Positions 1-14,000 of a stretch of DNA of 64,000 nucleotides are shown here, piece after piece. Numbering within the stretch: position 1 is the stretch's first letter; every line of letters begins with the position of its first letter. Below the pieces are notes generated by a model. That model was not told the origin of the DNA. It did no database searches and saw only the letters and a list, made by a program, of their open reading frames with translations. The translations under genes and the position numbers were made by a program. This stretch comes from Stercorarius parasiticus (taxonomy: Eukaryota; Chordata; Aves; Charadriiformes; Stercorariidae): the NCBI GenBank assembly GCA_013396915.1, contig VWZL01005037.1, positions 541,140-605,139 on the forward strand, read 5' to 3'.

Positions 1-3000
1 CAGCTATGAGCTGGCCTAAAATATGTGTTTGAACTTTCCTGGATTTATAGCATCTGAAAATCTTGTCTTGTGCATGTCCATCAATCCTCACTCAGAAATC
101 TCACACTTTCCCTTCCATTCATTTCCATTCAGCACTGGGCCAGATTTTGTAGTCAGAAACTCTCCATACTCCTAAACTTCCCCTCCTGAAGCACTTTACT
201 TTCTTCAGCCATAGTTTTACCTGTACAATATTGTTCACTTCCTTTTCTGTGATCTCCATCACCATGACTTTTCCATCACTCTCAGCTTTTTCTTCTCTGG
301 CAATATTTGGTTCCATGGAATAGGATTTAAGACTTTCCAAGGCACTTCTTTCCCCATCCTCATTTTGTTGCTCTCTTCTGAACTTGTTTTACTAATAGCA
401 TCTTCATTAATGCTCTTTCTTTTCCTTGCAGTTCTTAAAGTTTAATCCCTTTGCTTCTACACACAAACTGTTATCTAATTTTTGTGATGCCTAGAAACAT
501 TTTCAGTTTAATGTAGGTATGGTCAGTAAAAACACATTTATTCTTCTGCCAAGGTTATCTGCTTCTCATTCAAGATGAGATCCACTTCTTTTCCAAAGAT
601 CTATCATTAGTCTACTAATAACTGCTTGCTCTTTGCCTGAAAAGGGAAAGTCAAAATCTGTATATAGAAAGGTAGATTGTGTTGCTCCATTGAGTACATC
701 CATACATTGTTTGCCTTCTTTACTTTTGCTTTGCTTTTATTCTCTTTTCCTAGGTATCCACAATCACTTGATATGTATGTCTGTGTGTGATCCCTTACTA
801 ACTTTTCTAACCACTAGCGAATTTCAGGCGCAGTAAGAAGAGGAATGAGAATCAAAAATTAAATTCTTACAACATCTAGGAAAGGAGATAAACCAAGGGC
901 TCTGTAGTGTTTTGACTGAGAGAAAGGTTGCAGTATGATCCCACAGTGGAAGATATGCAGAAAGAAATTACTTAAAAACTCTACTTTGGAGGAAAAGCTT
1001 ACATGTGAGCACTCTCTTTGACATTATTGTCAATCAACCTTGAAAATATTCAAATACTAGTAAACATTGACTCCCATACCCATAGATCTTTCTGGGTTTT
1101 GTCAAATGTATTTGAAACATTTCGAGATAAGCTCAGTGCCTTCCTGCAAGTTTAGCAACAGTTGGAATTGTATGGGTAGAACTGGAGTGGGATAATGCTA
1201 TGGCTGTAAAGGGATAGAAACATGGACTCCAGCTCAGACCGAGGCTGAAAATTTCCAGCTCCAGATGATACTGAAGAGAATTCAGAGCATGGAATTCATT
1301 AAATTGTTCGTCACATGGAGCCATTATACTGTATTCGACTTGAATGTTTTGAATGCAACAGAACGTTAAAAGAGCTCATCATTAGGTGGATGTGCATGTA
1401 AGTTTCCCTGGGAGAGTATTCTTCATAATACGAGATTGCTTGGGATCCAATTACTTTAATGCCTATTATGCTCACTTTTCATGCAAAACACCTGCTAATA
1501 ACACAGCAATAGTATCACTCTCAAGGACGCTGTTGTATTGAGGGTGAAGAATATATATATATTTATGAGCTCTAGACCCCTTTTCATGTGATAGTGTTCC
1601 ACTAGGGCTATATTCATCTTTATGAACTCTGAAGGCTAATTCAGTAGCAGTTTTTTACAGCATTATGACTGCTTCAGAGGAACCAGCAGTAGATGTTTTT
1701 AAGACATAGATTTTTAAAGGCATTTATGCACCTGTGTGGCTGCAAGCCTCATTCAAAAACAACATTGTGAAATACTTTTTTCATAATTAATTAATTTCTG
1801 AATGCACTTAATGCAATATTGTGATGTTGTCAGGCTGCACTGCTGGTGAATACCACTTCTGCTAATATCCTTCATTACAGAAGGCCAGATCAAACTTCTG
1901 AGGGCTTACAAATGTGAGGAAAAGTACAGTATGGCCAGCGTGGAATAGTTATTCAGCAAAGGCTATTTGTCTTTACCTTTTTGTGTGGCTTTTAGAAGTG
2001 GATTGCCCTAATCTGCAAATAGGCACCTTTACTTTGGAATAATAAGGTCCCAATAAGGCATTATTGTTACCACACTCTAAGTATATACCATGGTAATTTC
2101 TTATTAACTTCCCTAGTATCCTTATTTATGCAAGCCCTCTATGAGAACGTGACTGTGGCAGCATGAAACTCTCTGTTTTTATAGATAACTGTGAAACTGT
2201 CAAGATGAATTTAAATTAAAAATATTTGGAAGTATGTTTCAAAAGTACAGGTGAACAGATGTTAGATAATATGGTTTAAAATTACCACTTATAAAATAAA
2301 AGCAATGATTCACCATTGGTATTATAATAATTAACACTAATATTACTTCAGATAAGCAAAGAGAGAAAAAAAAATCACTTTTAAAGTGCTCTGTGACTAA
2401 TGAGTGTCAAAAAGCATCAGTATTTGTGTAGCAGGATTTCTGAAATAAATTTTCAGCTGGAATCTGCCATTTAGGCTCTTGTTTCTGCTTTATGCCTTTT
2501 TCTTTCAGTCCTCCTCACCCAAATTGCTGCCCCTCCTTCCACCATTTATTTGCTATGACCTGGATTTTAATAGCAAGAGAACTATGACTGCACTGTTTTC
2601 TGGTTACCTGAAACTGAGATCATGTCTAGTACCTAATAAATCCTCCCTCTCATTGCTAATATCGTGTGGCCACATGGTGGCTTAGAACATCTTAGTCAAA
2701 ATATATACAGGGTAAAAAACTACAGATCTTTTCAGCAAGGTTCATTACAAGGAAGGCCTTTGGCTACTCTCTGTTTTCTGAGTTTGTGAGCTGTTTAGCT
2801 TTCCTGTTCTTGAAGAACACACCCAGAACAGGGAGGGTGCATGCAGGAAGCAGCAGGAATTGAAACAATGGTCTGAAGCTGAGCTGGAGGGTTGGATGCT
2901 GAAGGGCAAATGAACATGGAGAAAGTAAAAAGCAGCATGATAAAATGGGACATCAGCATTTAGATAAACGAAACCATCACACATGTGGGATTTCCTATTA

Positions 3001-3038
3001 GTTGGTCTTTCTGAATGGAGGGACTTTTTCCAAAGACA
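1..3038. other. Unique AT-rich non-coding DNA
   Basis: No gene was recognised here. The open frames are under 80 codons, occur on both strands and show no domain or splice context. A short AT dinucleotide run lies near 1550-1562. The rest reads as unique intergenic or intronic vertebrate sequence. Confidence 0.6.
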
Positions 3039-3101
3039 TCATAGAATCATAGAATGTGTTGGGTTGGAAGGGACCTTTAAAGGTCATCTAGTCCAACCCC
3101 C
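3039..3101 (-). mobile_element. CR1 LINE fragment, extreme 3' tip
   Basis: The plus strand begins with TCATAGAATCATAGAATG and continues with a TTGGAAGGGACC block and TCATCTAGTCCAACCCCC. This is the reverse complement of the CR1 3' untranslated end, so the element lies on the minus strand. Only about 63 bp is present, an extreme case of the 5' truncation usual for CR1. I see no clear target-site duplication, and CR1 often leaves none. The core block is well preserved, which suggests a fairly young insertion. Confidence 0.93.
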
Positions 3102-4067
3102 AATATGTAAACAGTGTTTTAAAGATGTATACTATAATTGAAAACCTAATTAAATGCTTATAGCGTAATTTAAGGTGGGCATACTGGGATGAAATTCAGA
3201 TGTTTGTCAGACAGATGTAAAGACATGCCTATGCAAAACTTTTCCTGAACATTTCAGCAGTAGATTCAGCACAGAATGTTGCACACAGATGTGTCTGTGG
3301 ATCTTCAAATACTGACCAAAAAGTCCCCACTAGACATGCTGAGGCAGGAATGATGTATTTCCCTGCTTGCTAGTGTAGTAATTGTTTTCAGAAGTTTTCA
3401 CATTATTACATTATGTTCCCATTGTGTTTTCATATTTTGAATGTATGTTTCTATGTTCTATGCATTTTTTGGTGAATGTGATGTACACTGAAATTCTTTT
3501 ATATGCTTTCATGAGGTAGGGACCGTTAATACATAGTTTTATAACTCAATCCTAATAGCACATAAAATATATCAAGGAAAAAACCCTTTCTTTGTGTGCA
3601 CTCTCTCAAGTTATTCTATATCTGTGCATGTTTGTATGTATATGGGAGTAAGTTGGGACGCCTTGTTTCTGTTTAGTCTGGAGTAAACAAATTTCCTGCA
3701 TCACGTTTTGTAAATACTACCAATCTATTTACATCATTCATGGTTAAGCAATTGGATACATATGGATCTACATTACATTCTGCATATATATACTGCAATC
3801 ATTAGGGAAATATTTTAGCACAAAATAGAACAGATTAAGAATGCTTTTTCATTAAAATCTTAAGAGTGGGAATTTAGACATAATTATGTTGTGTACGATC
3901 AGCAGCACATAACCATATCATTTTACTACAGACTAAATTTTGAAGGGAAGACAACTCAGAGCTGTCATAATTTATGATGGGAATATGAAGTCAGCAGATC
4001 CATACAAGTACACATTGTTAAGGAGAATAGTTACTTTTCATACACGAGTAAAGAGAGGAAAGTATTA

Positions 4068-4106
4068 TACTCCAAAATCAATTAGTTTACTCCAAAATGA
4101 TTAGTT
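4068..4106. repeat. Two-copy tandem repeat, about 20 bp unit
   Basis: TACTCCAAAATCAATTAGTT (4068-4087) is followed at once by TACTCCAAAATGATTAGTT (4088-4106). The second copy differs by one substitution-like change and a one-base deletion. It is a local slippage-type duplication with no evident function. Confidence 0.85.
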
Positions 4107-5213
4107 TTGATAAAAACTACACATTTCTGTAATTACAGGATAGAGAGACAATTGAATTAATTTTCAATCCTCATTAGAAGTGTCAAATAGTACATATATT
4201 CTACATTCTAAAGACAATCTCCTTGCTAATAATAGAATAAGTCAGTCTTGAAACATGACATGCAGTCCTTTATCAGAAGTGTTTGAGGTAGGTAAAGGAA
4301 CTACAGCTGCACAGCAGAAAATCTGTCATACTGTGTAATCGGAGACTGTTTTCTAGCTACAAATATAGTAGAGAGATTACCCTTCTGCTGTTTGAACTGA
4401 ACACGTTAGAACTATTTCCTAAAACACAGAGCAGAAGAGAGTGATCCAGTCAGTCTCCTCCCAGTAACCCTGTCCAAAAATCTTGACTGTATACAGTCAA
4501 AACTTGGCAAGAGGTGTACAGGACCACATACAATGGAAAACCACCCAAGAGCATCATGACATTTATTGTACTTAAGAGGATACACAACCTCTGTCTGAAC
4601 CCCATGGAAGGGGAACAAATACTCTTCGCAATAATATCAACCAAGTTTCCCAAACATCAGTGTATATGGAGATACAACCAAAGCCAACAAAACATCCCAT
4701 GAAAAAGTACATTTAATATTTCAAGCCCCTTTTCCCATTTATATTCTGATTTTACAACAGGAAGAGTATGTGCCAATAGCCATAGGAGTGAACAAAGTCA
4801 TTCATTAAATGTACATGCATCTCCTGTGTTCACATGGGAATGAGGTATCTTGTCCAGTAAAGGAAATCAAACACCGCTAGGAATTTATTACAAAGTTAGT
4901 TATTATGCCTCTGTCTACCGAACTGTCTGAAGGCTTAGAAAATTATGTTTTGTTTATAACTTTTTAAAGGTGCCTGAAGCTTTTCATGTTGTGTGAGCAC
5001 TACATAGGTGTGTAGGTCAAAGTTTCCTTTACCATCACCAAAGCAGTGTTGAGTGTGAGTTAGTTGTTAGCCTATGTATTACATTAACTTCATTTCAATA
5101 ACGTATGGTCAAATTCTGCAGTCAGGCAGAGGAAGAAGAGCTGTGGCCTTCAAGCTGCCTGTTCTACTTGAAACAACCTTCTCTGTGCAGTTCCACTGTG
5201 CCCGTCTTGCTAA

Positions 5214-5254
5214 CCCTGCCCGCAGCTATCCTATGGGCAGGGCTTGCAGGATAG
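5214..5254. other. Interleaved inverted repeats (pseudoknot topology)
   Basis: CCCTGCCC (5214-5221) pairs with GGGCAGGG (5235-5242), and CTATCCT (5226-5232) pairs with AGGATAG (5248-5254). The two pairings are interleaved rather than nested. As RNA they would give an H-type pseudoknot with stems of 8 and 7 bp and connecting loops of 4, 2 and 5 nt. No sign of transcription is visible, so this is only a structural potential. Confidence 0.5.
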
Positions 5255-8200
5255 GATCCTCCATTTACCTCATGGCTTAGGCAAGAAAAGGGATTTGTTC
5301 ACTGTTATCTGCCTTTGATGTGAAAAAATATTGTGAGATTCTGTGGTTGATATTTACAGCACTACTTTCCTAATTCTAATGGTTATAGACTACTACTTCT
5401 GTTCGGTGAATGCAGTCATGAGTCTGTATCATGTGCTGTTACCATTCCTCTGTTAGATTAACATGTACTGAAAAGCACCTAATTGACCTAGGTAGGTCTT
5501 TCATTTAGAGAGACAGCATTCTGCCCCCTTTATATTTCTTAAGTTTTTTTATAAATTGGAAACAGAACCAGCTGTTCCCATGATTACATAAATTTTGTGT
5601 AAACGTGTTACTGAAGGCCTTCAAAACAGTGCTTTCAGGTGATCAGCCTCGTATCCCAACTGTTCCGTGTCTTGAGGAAAGTAGTCTGAAGAATTACAAA
5701 ACTCCCAAGGATTGCAACATCTCGGAGAAGATGATAGCAAGATTGCAGTTCAAGACAAGTTAAAGCACAGCTATTATAAATTCCTAAATTGTGAGTTTTA
5801 TAGTGGAAAGAGTAACTGACCTTCAGTTCTGACGTTACAAATCTGTAGCGCTAAGAAACATGTAATATTCATTCTTCACCTGTACTGTCTCACAAGACAG
5901 TATGAAAAAGTATCATGCGCTGACATGACATGCATGGACTTGAGCTGGTATTGTCCTACAGCTTTAGGAGGCCTCTCTTCATTACCTAATCTTCTGTGAA
6001 ATAAATGAAATAAAATAATTTCACATGGCCTAATACAGTCACATACAATATGCCAAAATACCTCCTTTATGTAAGCAAAATTTAGGAAGAAAAGAAGTAT
6101 AAAGATTAGATAAGTCTTGATCTGAAGGATCATATCTTAGTGTCAGAAAGGACTTCTCAGTGATCAACCAGGATTGCAGGACCATAGGAGTTCCAGGCTG
6201 TAAATACAGTATTAGCTCATCCAAATGATACATTTTTGCATTATCCTGTAGTGCAGTTTCTTTTTGGTCTGTATTCTGTAACAGCTCCTGTGATATTAAT
6301 ACTTGCCTTGGAACTAGATTTAATAGCTATGGATAGCACCAGTGTTTAAGTTTTACTATACATGCCGGATTTTCGCTATACTAGACAACTCTATGTCTTG
6401 CTCCTATTTCTCTGATTATGCTTTATTTTTATGCTAGCATCAATAAATATCTTGTAGTCTGAATTCTCTTTAAGGTTTTAAACAAGTAAGTTACTAAAAT
6501 CAAAATATCAGAAATATTATGAAGGAGTATGAAAAACCTCTGTGATTTACAAGCCTACATATAAAAGGACATAGGGCATTTTTGTGCTATGTCAAAAAGA
6601 TAGGCTTACCCTTAGAAGCAATAATTCTTCTAACCACTTATAAAAAAGTTACTCTTTTTTTGGAAAATGCAGGCACCTCAGGAGAATCAGAAGCACAATA
6701 ACTGAACTGAAATCCTGGACACTTTAAAGTTGATTTCAGCCGAGGATGGGAAATGTGTAACTGGCTGAAGAAGTTGCCCCATTGAAAAAAATATGCTATT
6801 CTGAATAGACAAAAATACAAATATGAACAAAAATGTTAATGGTAACTTGACTACTAATGAGACCCAATGCTCCTATCATCTGACAGTTCTGGGACCATTC
6901 GGGTGGTCTTTAGCTTAGCCTTGGTGTTAGAGCTCCAAGTTATTTAAAAACTCATTATCATAACAGAGTGAGGTCCTTTGATGACAAAGAATCAGGACTG
7001 AATGATTAGAGATTTGTATTACGTTAGCTAGTGATTAATGAGAAGTCAGTGTCTGAGCTTATAACTAAGACAAGTCCTTAATTAAACAACAGGTTAGCTA
7101 ACAAACATCAGAGGAAAGGCTGCGTGAGAGAATGAAGCCATGCTTACACTAAGGCTGATTAACACATATCCAGCTGATTGGCAAAATGTTTGTCAGACGG
7201 CTTCAGGGGTATTTCCTTTCAGCCAAAGTCTTAAAGGGACAGATGTCCTTACAAGGATGGTTGGGGGAACATTGGCATTTCACCATAGGAACTCTTTCTA
7301 TACTATTCAGATATTTTCTGAGTATCTAATTTTCTTAAATGAAAATAGTATATATGCATAGCTGTAAACTCTTAGCATTTTAGACATCAATTTATCCATT
7401 TGTTGATTTTTCATTTTTCTTTTGCTCTGTCCAGCTTTGCCTGTGACAGTTTATAAAAATCAGTTTTCCCTTATTTTTCAGCAACAACAAAGTCATTAGC
7501 AAGGCTTATAATATGAACTTGTTTTCTGTTGCTGTCATTATTGCTGATGAGGTATGAAACATTTCCAATGAAACTAAAATGCCAAAAGCAGCAAACAGCT
7601 CAGTCGGATTTTTTTTCAAGCTAGACTACTGTAATTCTCTCTCAACTGCTGGTCTCCCCATGGGCAAATACAACACCTACTAGTTGTGCAAAACTCTGCT
7701 TTTTTTTTTTTTCTCACCGAAAGTCACACTACAAATTATCACTTGTACATTTAATCTGCTCTGTTTTTTTTCAAAGTCCATAATTTGCAAACAAATTTTT
7801 ACTAGCATATGCCTGAGGTCTGTTCCCAAAAATAGATAGCTGACCCTGCATTGTGAACACTCCATTTTATCCTCAGATTAGTTGTTCTCACATAGTAATT
7901 TTCTTTTCTTCTTCCATTTGACTCCTCCAGGTTTTCTCTTTGCAACTGATGAAAGGTATAAAATAGCTTGAAAACCATTAGAAGATAATGCCCAACCTTT
8001 GGATGTGAAATTTGTTCTCCAGTCTTAGGAACATGTAACAGTAGGTTGAACAGTCATCGTAACCACAGTTGGAGATGCCTTTCAATTATTTCTAATTACT
8101 GTCCTTCTAGGAGCTTCCTCCTACTCTAAAGGAGAAAGCAAACACCGCATCGTTGCTGTTTATTGAGCTAAGGATATAAAATAAGATTTTTACATCTTAA

Positions 8201-10311
8201 TTAATTGCAAATATTATACGCACATGCTTAAGATGATAGATAATTTTTTATGGAATATTTGCATCATGCAGCCATGGCAGGGGCTGCTGGTTGCATGTTA
8301 TAGCTGAAGAAGTTTTAAATTAGTTATCTTGGGAACTGCCAGCAGGTTACTTCAGCTGAGCCTAGCTCAGGGTAAGGATGTGAGGGTGTTTTCAGCTCTT
8401 GGAAAGCTGGGGAGAGGCGGCTGTGGCATAGTCTGAGTTCTGGGCCGATGATAGCTGACCACTAGGTACCCTGCTGGTTTAAAACCACCTCTGGCATGCC
8501 TACATGAATTTTGCCTAGAGAAAGTATGGTAGTTGAGACTCACCCTTGCTTTAGTACCAGCCAGGTTGAGTAGATGGATTGAGCATAAGCCTGAGGTGCT
8601 GTATTAACTCAGGAAAAAAAAAAACAGGTTTGATTGTCTTGCTCAATCATATGGAAATGTTATTGAGAACATCATCCAAGGAGAAAACTGGACTGGTGGA
8701 TGATTTTGTATATAGATTAAAAACTTTAAATGTTGATCTGTTGTTTGGATATCTATGACTGTATCCATGGATCCAAGATATCATCTGTCAGGCTCCTGTA
8801 AGAACACAATTTTTTATCCGCTTGTATAGTTTAATTTTTCAACCTTTTTCTCCTTTTAATTCAGAGGGCAAAGTACTTGCATTACTCCCAGAGGGTAAAA
8901 ATCTCTAAAATTTGCAAACCTAAAGTAAATTTCAAGCATATGTTTTCTGAACTCATTACGCTGTTCTCTTAGCACATTTCTTTTTCAAACCAGACAAGTG
9001 GGACTCCATTTATAAATATTTTGTTTGAGAATGTAAATCTTGAAGATAAAAAAAAAAACAAAAAACCAACCCAAACACCAGAGGAAGTGTACAGACCAGC
9101 ATTGTCCCAGCTGAACTATAAAAAGCACTCCTTCAAATGTTTGGCTCTGGAAATATGCGTGTTTCTGCAAATTTCCCTCTCTTTCTCCCCTGTTCTTTCC
9201 TTGCCCCCTCCTCTCTGATAGCTTATTTAAAATCTACAAGCCAGATACTCAGTTTATGTAATGAGCTTCATACACAAAAAGTAAGAATTTGCCCTTTAAA
9301 ATATATAATCGATAAAAAAGTACTTGAAAATTATTACTGGGGACAAAATTAATATGCTGCCTGCTTTCTGTTTATTATTGGCAGTTTGTGCCCTTTTCAT
9401 TTTCACTGTGTGTCCATTTCATCATTTATGACACAAAGAGATTTTTTTTTTTAACTCTGAAAAAAACCCCAAACCATTGGGAGGGAACTCATTTTGAAGT
9501 AATTGGTTAAAATCTAGTAATGAAAACAGGGAAATGGTTTTGATTTTCATTATGTTTAGGGTCATTCCCAGGTCACATTTGACACAGATTCAATGTTCAT
9601 ATAAATTTAATAAAATCTGTAAAGGAAATTCAAGTAACAGCTGTGAAAAGAATGTGATCAATAGGAGCCAAAATAAGTGTCACTTTGAAATTTGCCAACT
9701 GCTGATGGATAGTTAAATGAATAAAACTATAATGTCTCTACCAACTTTTAAGAGCAGAAAGCCCTGGGAAATCAGTCACTTAAGTGACAGAAACTTTGCA
9801 TGCTAGCAAAGCTGTAATAGTTATTCTGTTCATTTTATATCACATTTCTTACTCGTGGTTTAAATCATACTGTGAGTTATTCCATCACACTCCTGGTCTT
9901 TTGATGGCAGAATAGTGATAAAGTTATGTTAAATAGCTCTTTTACCACGGTAACTTATTCTCCAAAAATCCTTCAAATACACTCCTTAACCTATGGACTC
10001 AAATGAGGTATTCATCTTCTTGCAACGCTATTCAACCTTCATCTTAAAAAAAATCCCTTAAGCACGTTTTCTACTTTTCCAGGTGTCTTTGTGTTGTAGT
10101 GTGGTGGTACCAGGGAACCAGAGGCAGGGACTCTGCCATAGCTGAATCCCCAGCCTGAATGGCTGTAAGGAACAGAGACGCACAGGGGACAACGTGGTCC
10201 ACCAGCACTGAAGGCACTATCATGTCAACATAAAGGTATTTAATATCACCCTAACTTACATGAGAAGAGAAATGACTGTATTGGTATAATCTTTCACACA
10301 ATACAACTGTA

Positions 10312-10351
10312 TTTAAGTGAGTCTACCTTTTTTTAAGTAAGTCTACCCTTT
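10312..10351. repeat. Two-copy tandem repeat, 20 bp unit
   Basis: TTTAAGTGAGTCTACCTTTT and TTTAAGTAAGTCTACCCTTT lie head to tail with an exact 20-bp period and two differences. It looks like a local duplication with no gene context. Confidence 0.8.
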
Positions 10352-11000
10352 AAAAAATGTTATATCAGCATATTTACAATAGCAAGATGAGGTTTCCTCA
10401 TCAGTTTTAAAGCTCTTCAGCTGTGGTTTAAATGTGGTAAAATACTGTAAGTCACTCAAAGCTCAGAGAAGTTAAAAGAAATTTCCGTGACTTCAGTGGA
10501 TTTTGACTGAGGTGGTAAAGCTGTAGTACTTCAGTCCCTGTATAAATCCTCTGCAGATATACTGCTTAAAAATATGTTAAATTGGTTGTTGGTGAATAGA
10601 AAAGCAGAAACAAAAGGTGATGGCAAGGGGTTGGGCATGTTGCTGCTGTAATAAAAACAGTGTGCATAGTAGTAAAAACTATTGGATTTTAATTTCCTTG
10701 TTTCATTCTTTATTACTTTTGTGTTTATCAGTCGTTATAAGCTGTTAGATACTACTTGGAAGTTTGTTACTTGTGATTGATACTTGTCAAGATATGAGAA
10801 GGCATTCAGCTCCAGATGAGCTACCTTAAATTCCAATAATGTAAATGTACGTGTGTGCAAAATATAGTGACCCCAGCATGCTTTTCTCAAAGAATCAATA
10901 ATGTTACCAGAAGTACCCTCAGGGCCCCAACATGTGTTTATAGTATGCATACTTCTAGCTAAAATCAGCATCTGAATTACTGGAATATGCTGCATTATAT

Positions 11001-11065
11001 CCTCAGATAATGTAAATCAGCGTAACTCCACTAAAGTTAACCTAGGGAAGCTGATTCACAACAGC
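11001..11065. repeat. Ancient palindromic interspersed repeat, copy A
   Basis: The sequence runs CCTCAGATAATGTAAATCAG, then CGTAACTCCACTAAAGTTAA, then a degraded mirror half ending in AAGCTGATTCACA. The outer parts are approximate reverse complements around an ACTCCA/AAGTTAA core. The same wording recurs near 46.75 and 53.28 kb. From memory, similar fragments are common in bird and reptile DNA, but I cannot give a library name with certainty. Confidence 0.5.
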
Positions 11066-14000
11066 AGAAGACACAGCTTGCTGTAGGTATTCTATTGCTT
11101 TCTGCATATTAACCCATTGGTGTATCATATTTTGTCTTCTTTAGCTTCAGAAACATTTTTCATGGGCTGAATGGACTTCTACCCATGAAAAGGAAAATCA
11201 GGAAACTTACAGAGCAATTGACTGAGTTGTCCCTCATGGGAAAAGTCGGAGAGGTCAGTAAGGCTCTGTGAGTAGTAGCAGGCAGTGCAGCCCAGCAGGA
11301 GCAGGGTGGAGAACAAAACTCCTGAAAGTGTTTCAGGAAACTGTTTGGTCTCGGTCTAGTCTGATCCTGGGAACTGAGTGAGCACGTGGATCACATTCGC
11401 TGCAGTCTTGGATTGCCTCTTCCAGTTGAGTTTCCCTTGAAAGAGATCCAGTTTGCGCATCGTGAGACCACTGCGAAGCGAACCAAAGCACAATGGCTGG
11501 GGTTGAGGGAGACGTGTGCTTCCTAAACTCTCTCATGAGTCAAACTAAAATGGCAGTATAGAGTCGCTCTAAAACCCTGGTCATTGCTTTGTTCATTTTC
11601 CTTTATTTTCCCCTTCCCTTTGCTTTATTATCATTATTTAATAAAACACATTTGTACTATATTCAGAATGACAGCTGACTCCATCAGGGACTTGACCCTT
11701 TCCTCTTAGAATTGCAATATTCACCAGGAAATAAGTGGAAGCTGATGTGACTCTGAAAGGAACCTAGTGCTACACAGAGGGACTGTTAGCTAGCTGCAGG
11801 AGCTCATATCAGTATGTTTGTGGCTTGACAGAATCTATTCTTATGGAGATACTAGCTGTCTTTTCTTTACCATTTAAAAATGTGTTAACTGTAATCTACC
11901 TCAGATATGATGAATTTATAGGTGGATGAACTGGAATGTATGAAAATGTCCAATGAAAATATACTCAACCTGACAGAAAAAGCATTTAATAATCAGACAT
12001 AATGTATAGTCATGTTCTTATAGGCCTCTCTAATTTGTGTTTCAGGACCTTATAAAAAATGTCTGATGCTTAGTTGAAAAAGCTTTCTTTTTCTGCAAAG
12101 TAGATACTGCACACTGTACTTCAAGAACTACTACCACCTTTTAGAAGAGGATCTTAACAGTGGAATATATTGGTATGATTAAGCCGTACCAACAGAGATT
12201 GGCTGGGGACTGTGTATGTGTAGTTGGAGCACCTTTAAAGGCACTAGTCTGGAGAACAATGACACATGTATTCTTCTGGGCAAACCATCTGGGCATTTAC
12301 CAGCTGCTTCAGTGAGTTCGACTGTTCACAACAGGCTTCACCCTGCTGCGGCCAATAGTACTAGCACTACTAACAGCAATATGATTTGCAATATCTTAAT
12401 TAGTGTGATTACAGAGACCTCAGGCTTTCCAAGATGACCCGCTGGACCCAGCCTGTGTCTGTATGGTTTGGAGTGGCCACGATGTGATACAATTTACTCT
12501 CTATCCAAGTCTTACCTCAGCATCGTATCTAAATGTTTCCACTGCTGACAGCATGGAGACAGCCTTGTCCTTCCTTGTGAGTCCTATCGCCATGTCTGAG
12601 CCTGTGGTTGAAGCTGTCTTACTCTTGAAAACTGATTGCAGTGTCTCTTTGGTTTAGAAGAGAAAATAGGAAGTCAATCACACTTTTTATGTAATTTTCC
12701 ATTGTCAATCAAGTATTATTAAGTTATTATTAAATGATGTCTCATTACTAGTTTTACTTTTTAAAACTCAATGTACTTCTCAACCACTCATTTAAGGTTC
12801 TCTGGAAACCAACAAGGTAATGCCACTTGTCGGGTTGTGCTGTACTCTTCTGAAGTTATGCTATTGCAGAACTTCTTAAAAGTCTCAAAAGTATGCAATA
12901 TATGAGCTAAGTGACTGCACAATGGTTAATTCTAAGATAAAATACACTCTGTTTTTATCTGCCTATGAAAAGTGCACTCAAATTTATTAGGAGAAACATC
13001 AAAGCAGAGATGGACTGAATTAGTTTTTACATATCAATAGATACCAGCTAATAGCATTTTTTCCTATTGAATTCAATGTCAATGGGATCAGGATTTGGCT
13101 GAATTTCCCTCTTTAATCTATTCATTGCAAATCATACAGATGACAAAGGAATTTGCATGTGCATACACAGTAGCCCATGGTATAGTAGAAGACCGAGTGA
13201 TTGTTGGGCATTGGTTAGATGCATTATCTGTACAAGATCATGCCAAACTCAAAGTGAAAGCATAACTGAGAACATTGTGAATAGGATTTTTAAATGGCTA
13301 GTTCACAATGTGGCTCCATCTTCCCAGTTCACTTATATGGTGGTTTGAGATATCATAGACAAATATTAAATGCAGTTAAATTAAAAGATTTACCTCTTTA
13401 CACAGACAGAGATATGCGTTTTATAAAGGTATTGGATTTTGTCCTCTTTGGTCTTCTGACAATTATCCTGAAAGGTTTTGAGAATTTCCTACAGGCAGTA
13501 CTTCTCATAGGTCCTGACATTGCAAAGCATCCAAGTGTTTTGCTGAACCAAAGCTTTCAGAGGAAATTTGAGACTATCGGGATAGTGGTCAGAGAGTGGT
13601 GAAAATAAGAAACCTGAATATAGAAAATGCAGTGCAAGAACCTACACCTATATACAGGTGTTTGAAGTTCATCAAAGGTATGATCCAAAGACCCATGAAA
13701 TAGGTGGACAAATGTCCATGTGGTCTTGCCTGAGAGATGATAGGCTGCATGAGGTTTGTAAATCTAATTATACTTTAAGTAACTACTTGGAGCTGATATT
13801 GCGATCAGTATGTTTTATAGTACAAACATTTGTAAATAATAAATGTTTTAGGTCCTATCAGGTTTAGATGCATCACTAGTCCCATTGTCTGCAATGTAGG
13901 CTGTTGAGGGAATAGGCAGAACTATATTATTAGTGGTGCTACATATTGAGTGCTCTTCCAAAGTCTCCTTTTATCACATTTTAAAAATCATTCCCTAATT

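Larger units (their letters stand above)
3102..11000. other. Unique non-coding DNA
   Basis: This 7.9-kb stretch holds no recognisable gene. Frames of 60-86 codons occur on both strands without family resemblance. It contains a small tandem duplication (4068), the interleaved inverted repeats at 5214-5254, T-rich tracts near 7700 and 9440, and an enhancer-like AT-rich block around 8180-8340. That block includes an ATTTGCAT octamer near 8257 and TTAATTAATT runs. None of these amounts to a gene call. Confidence 0.55.

Noticed and set aside
13294..13602. 102-codon open frame with hydrophobic middle
   Set aside because: No recognisable family, and a frame of this length is expected by chance in 64 kb of AT-rich DNA.
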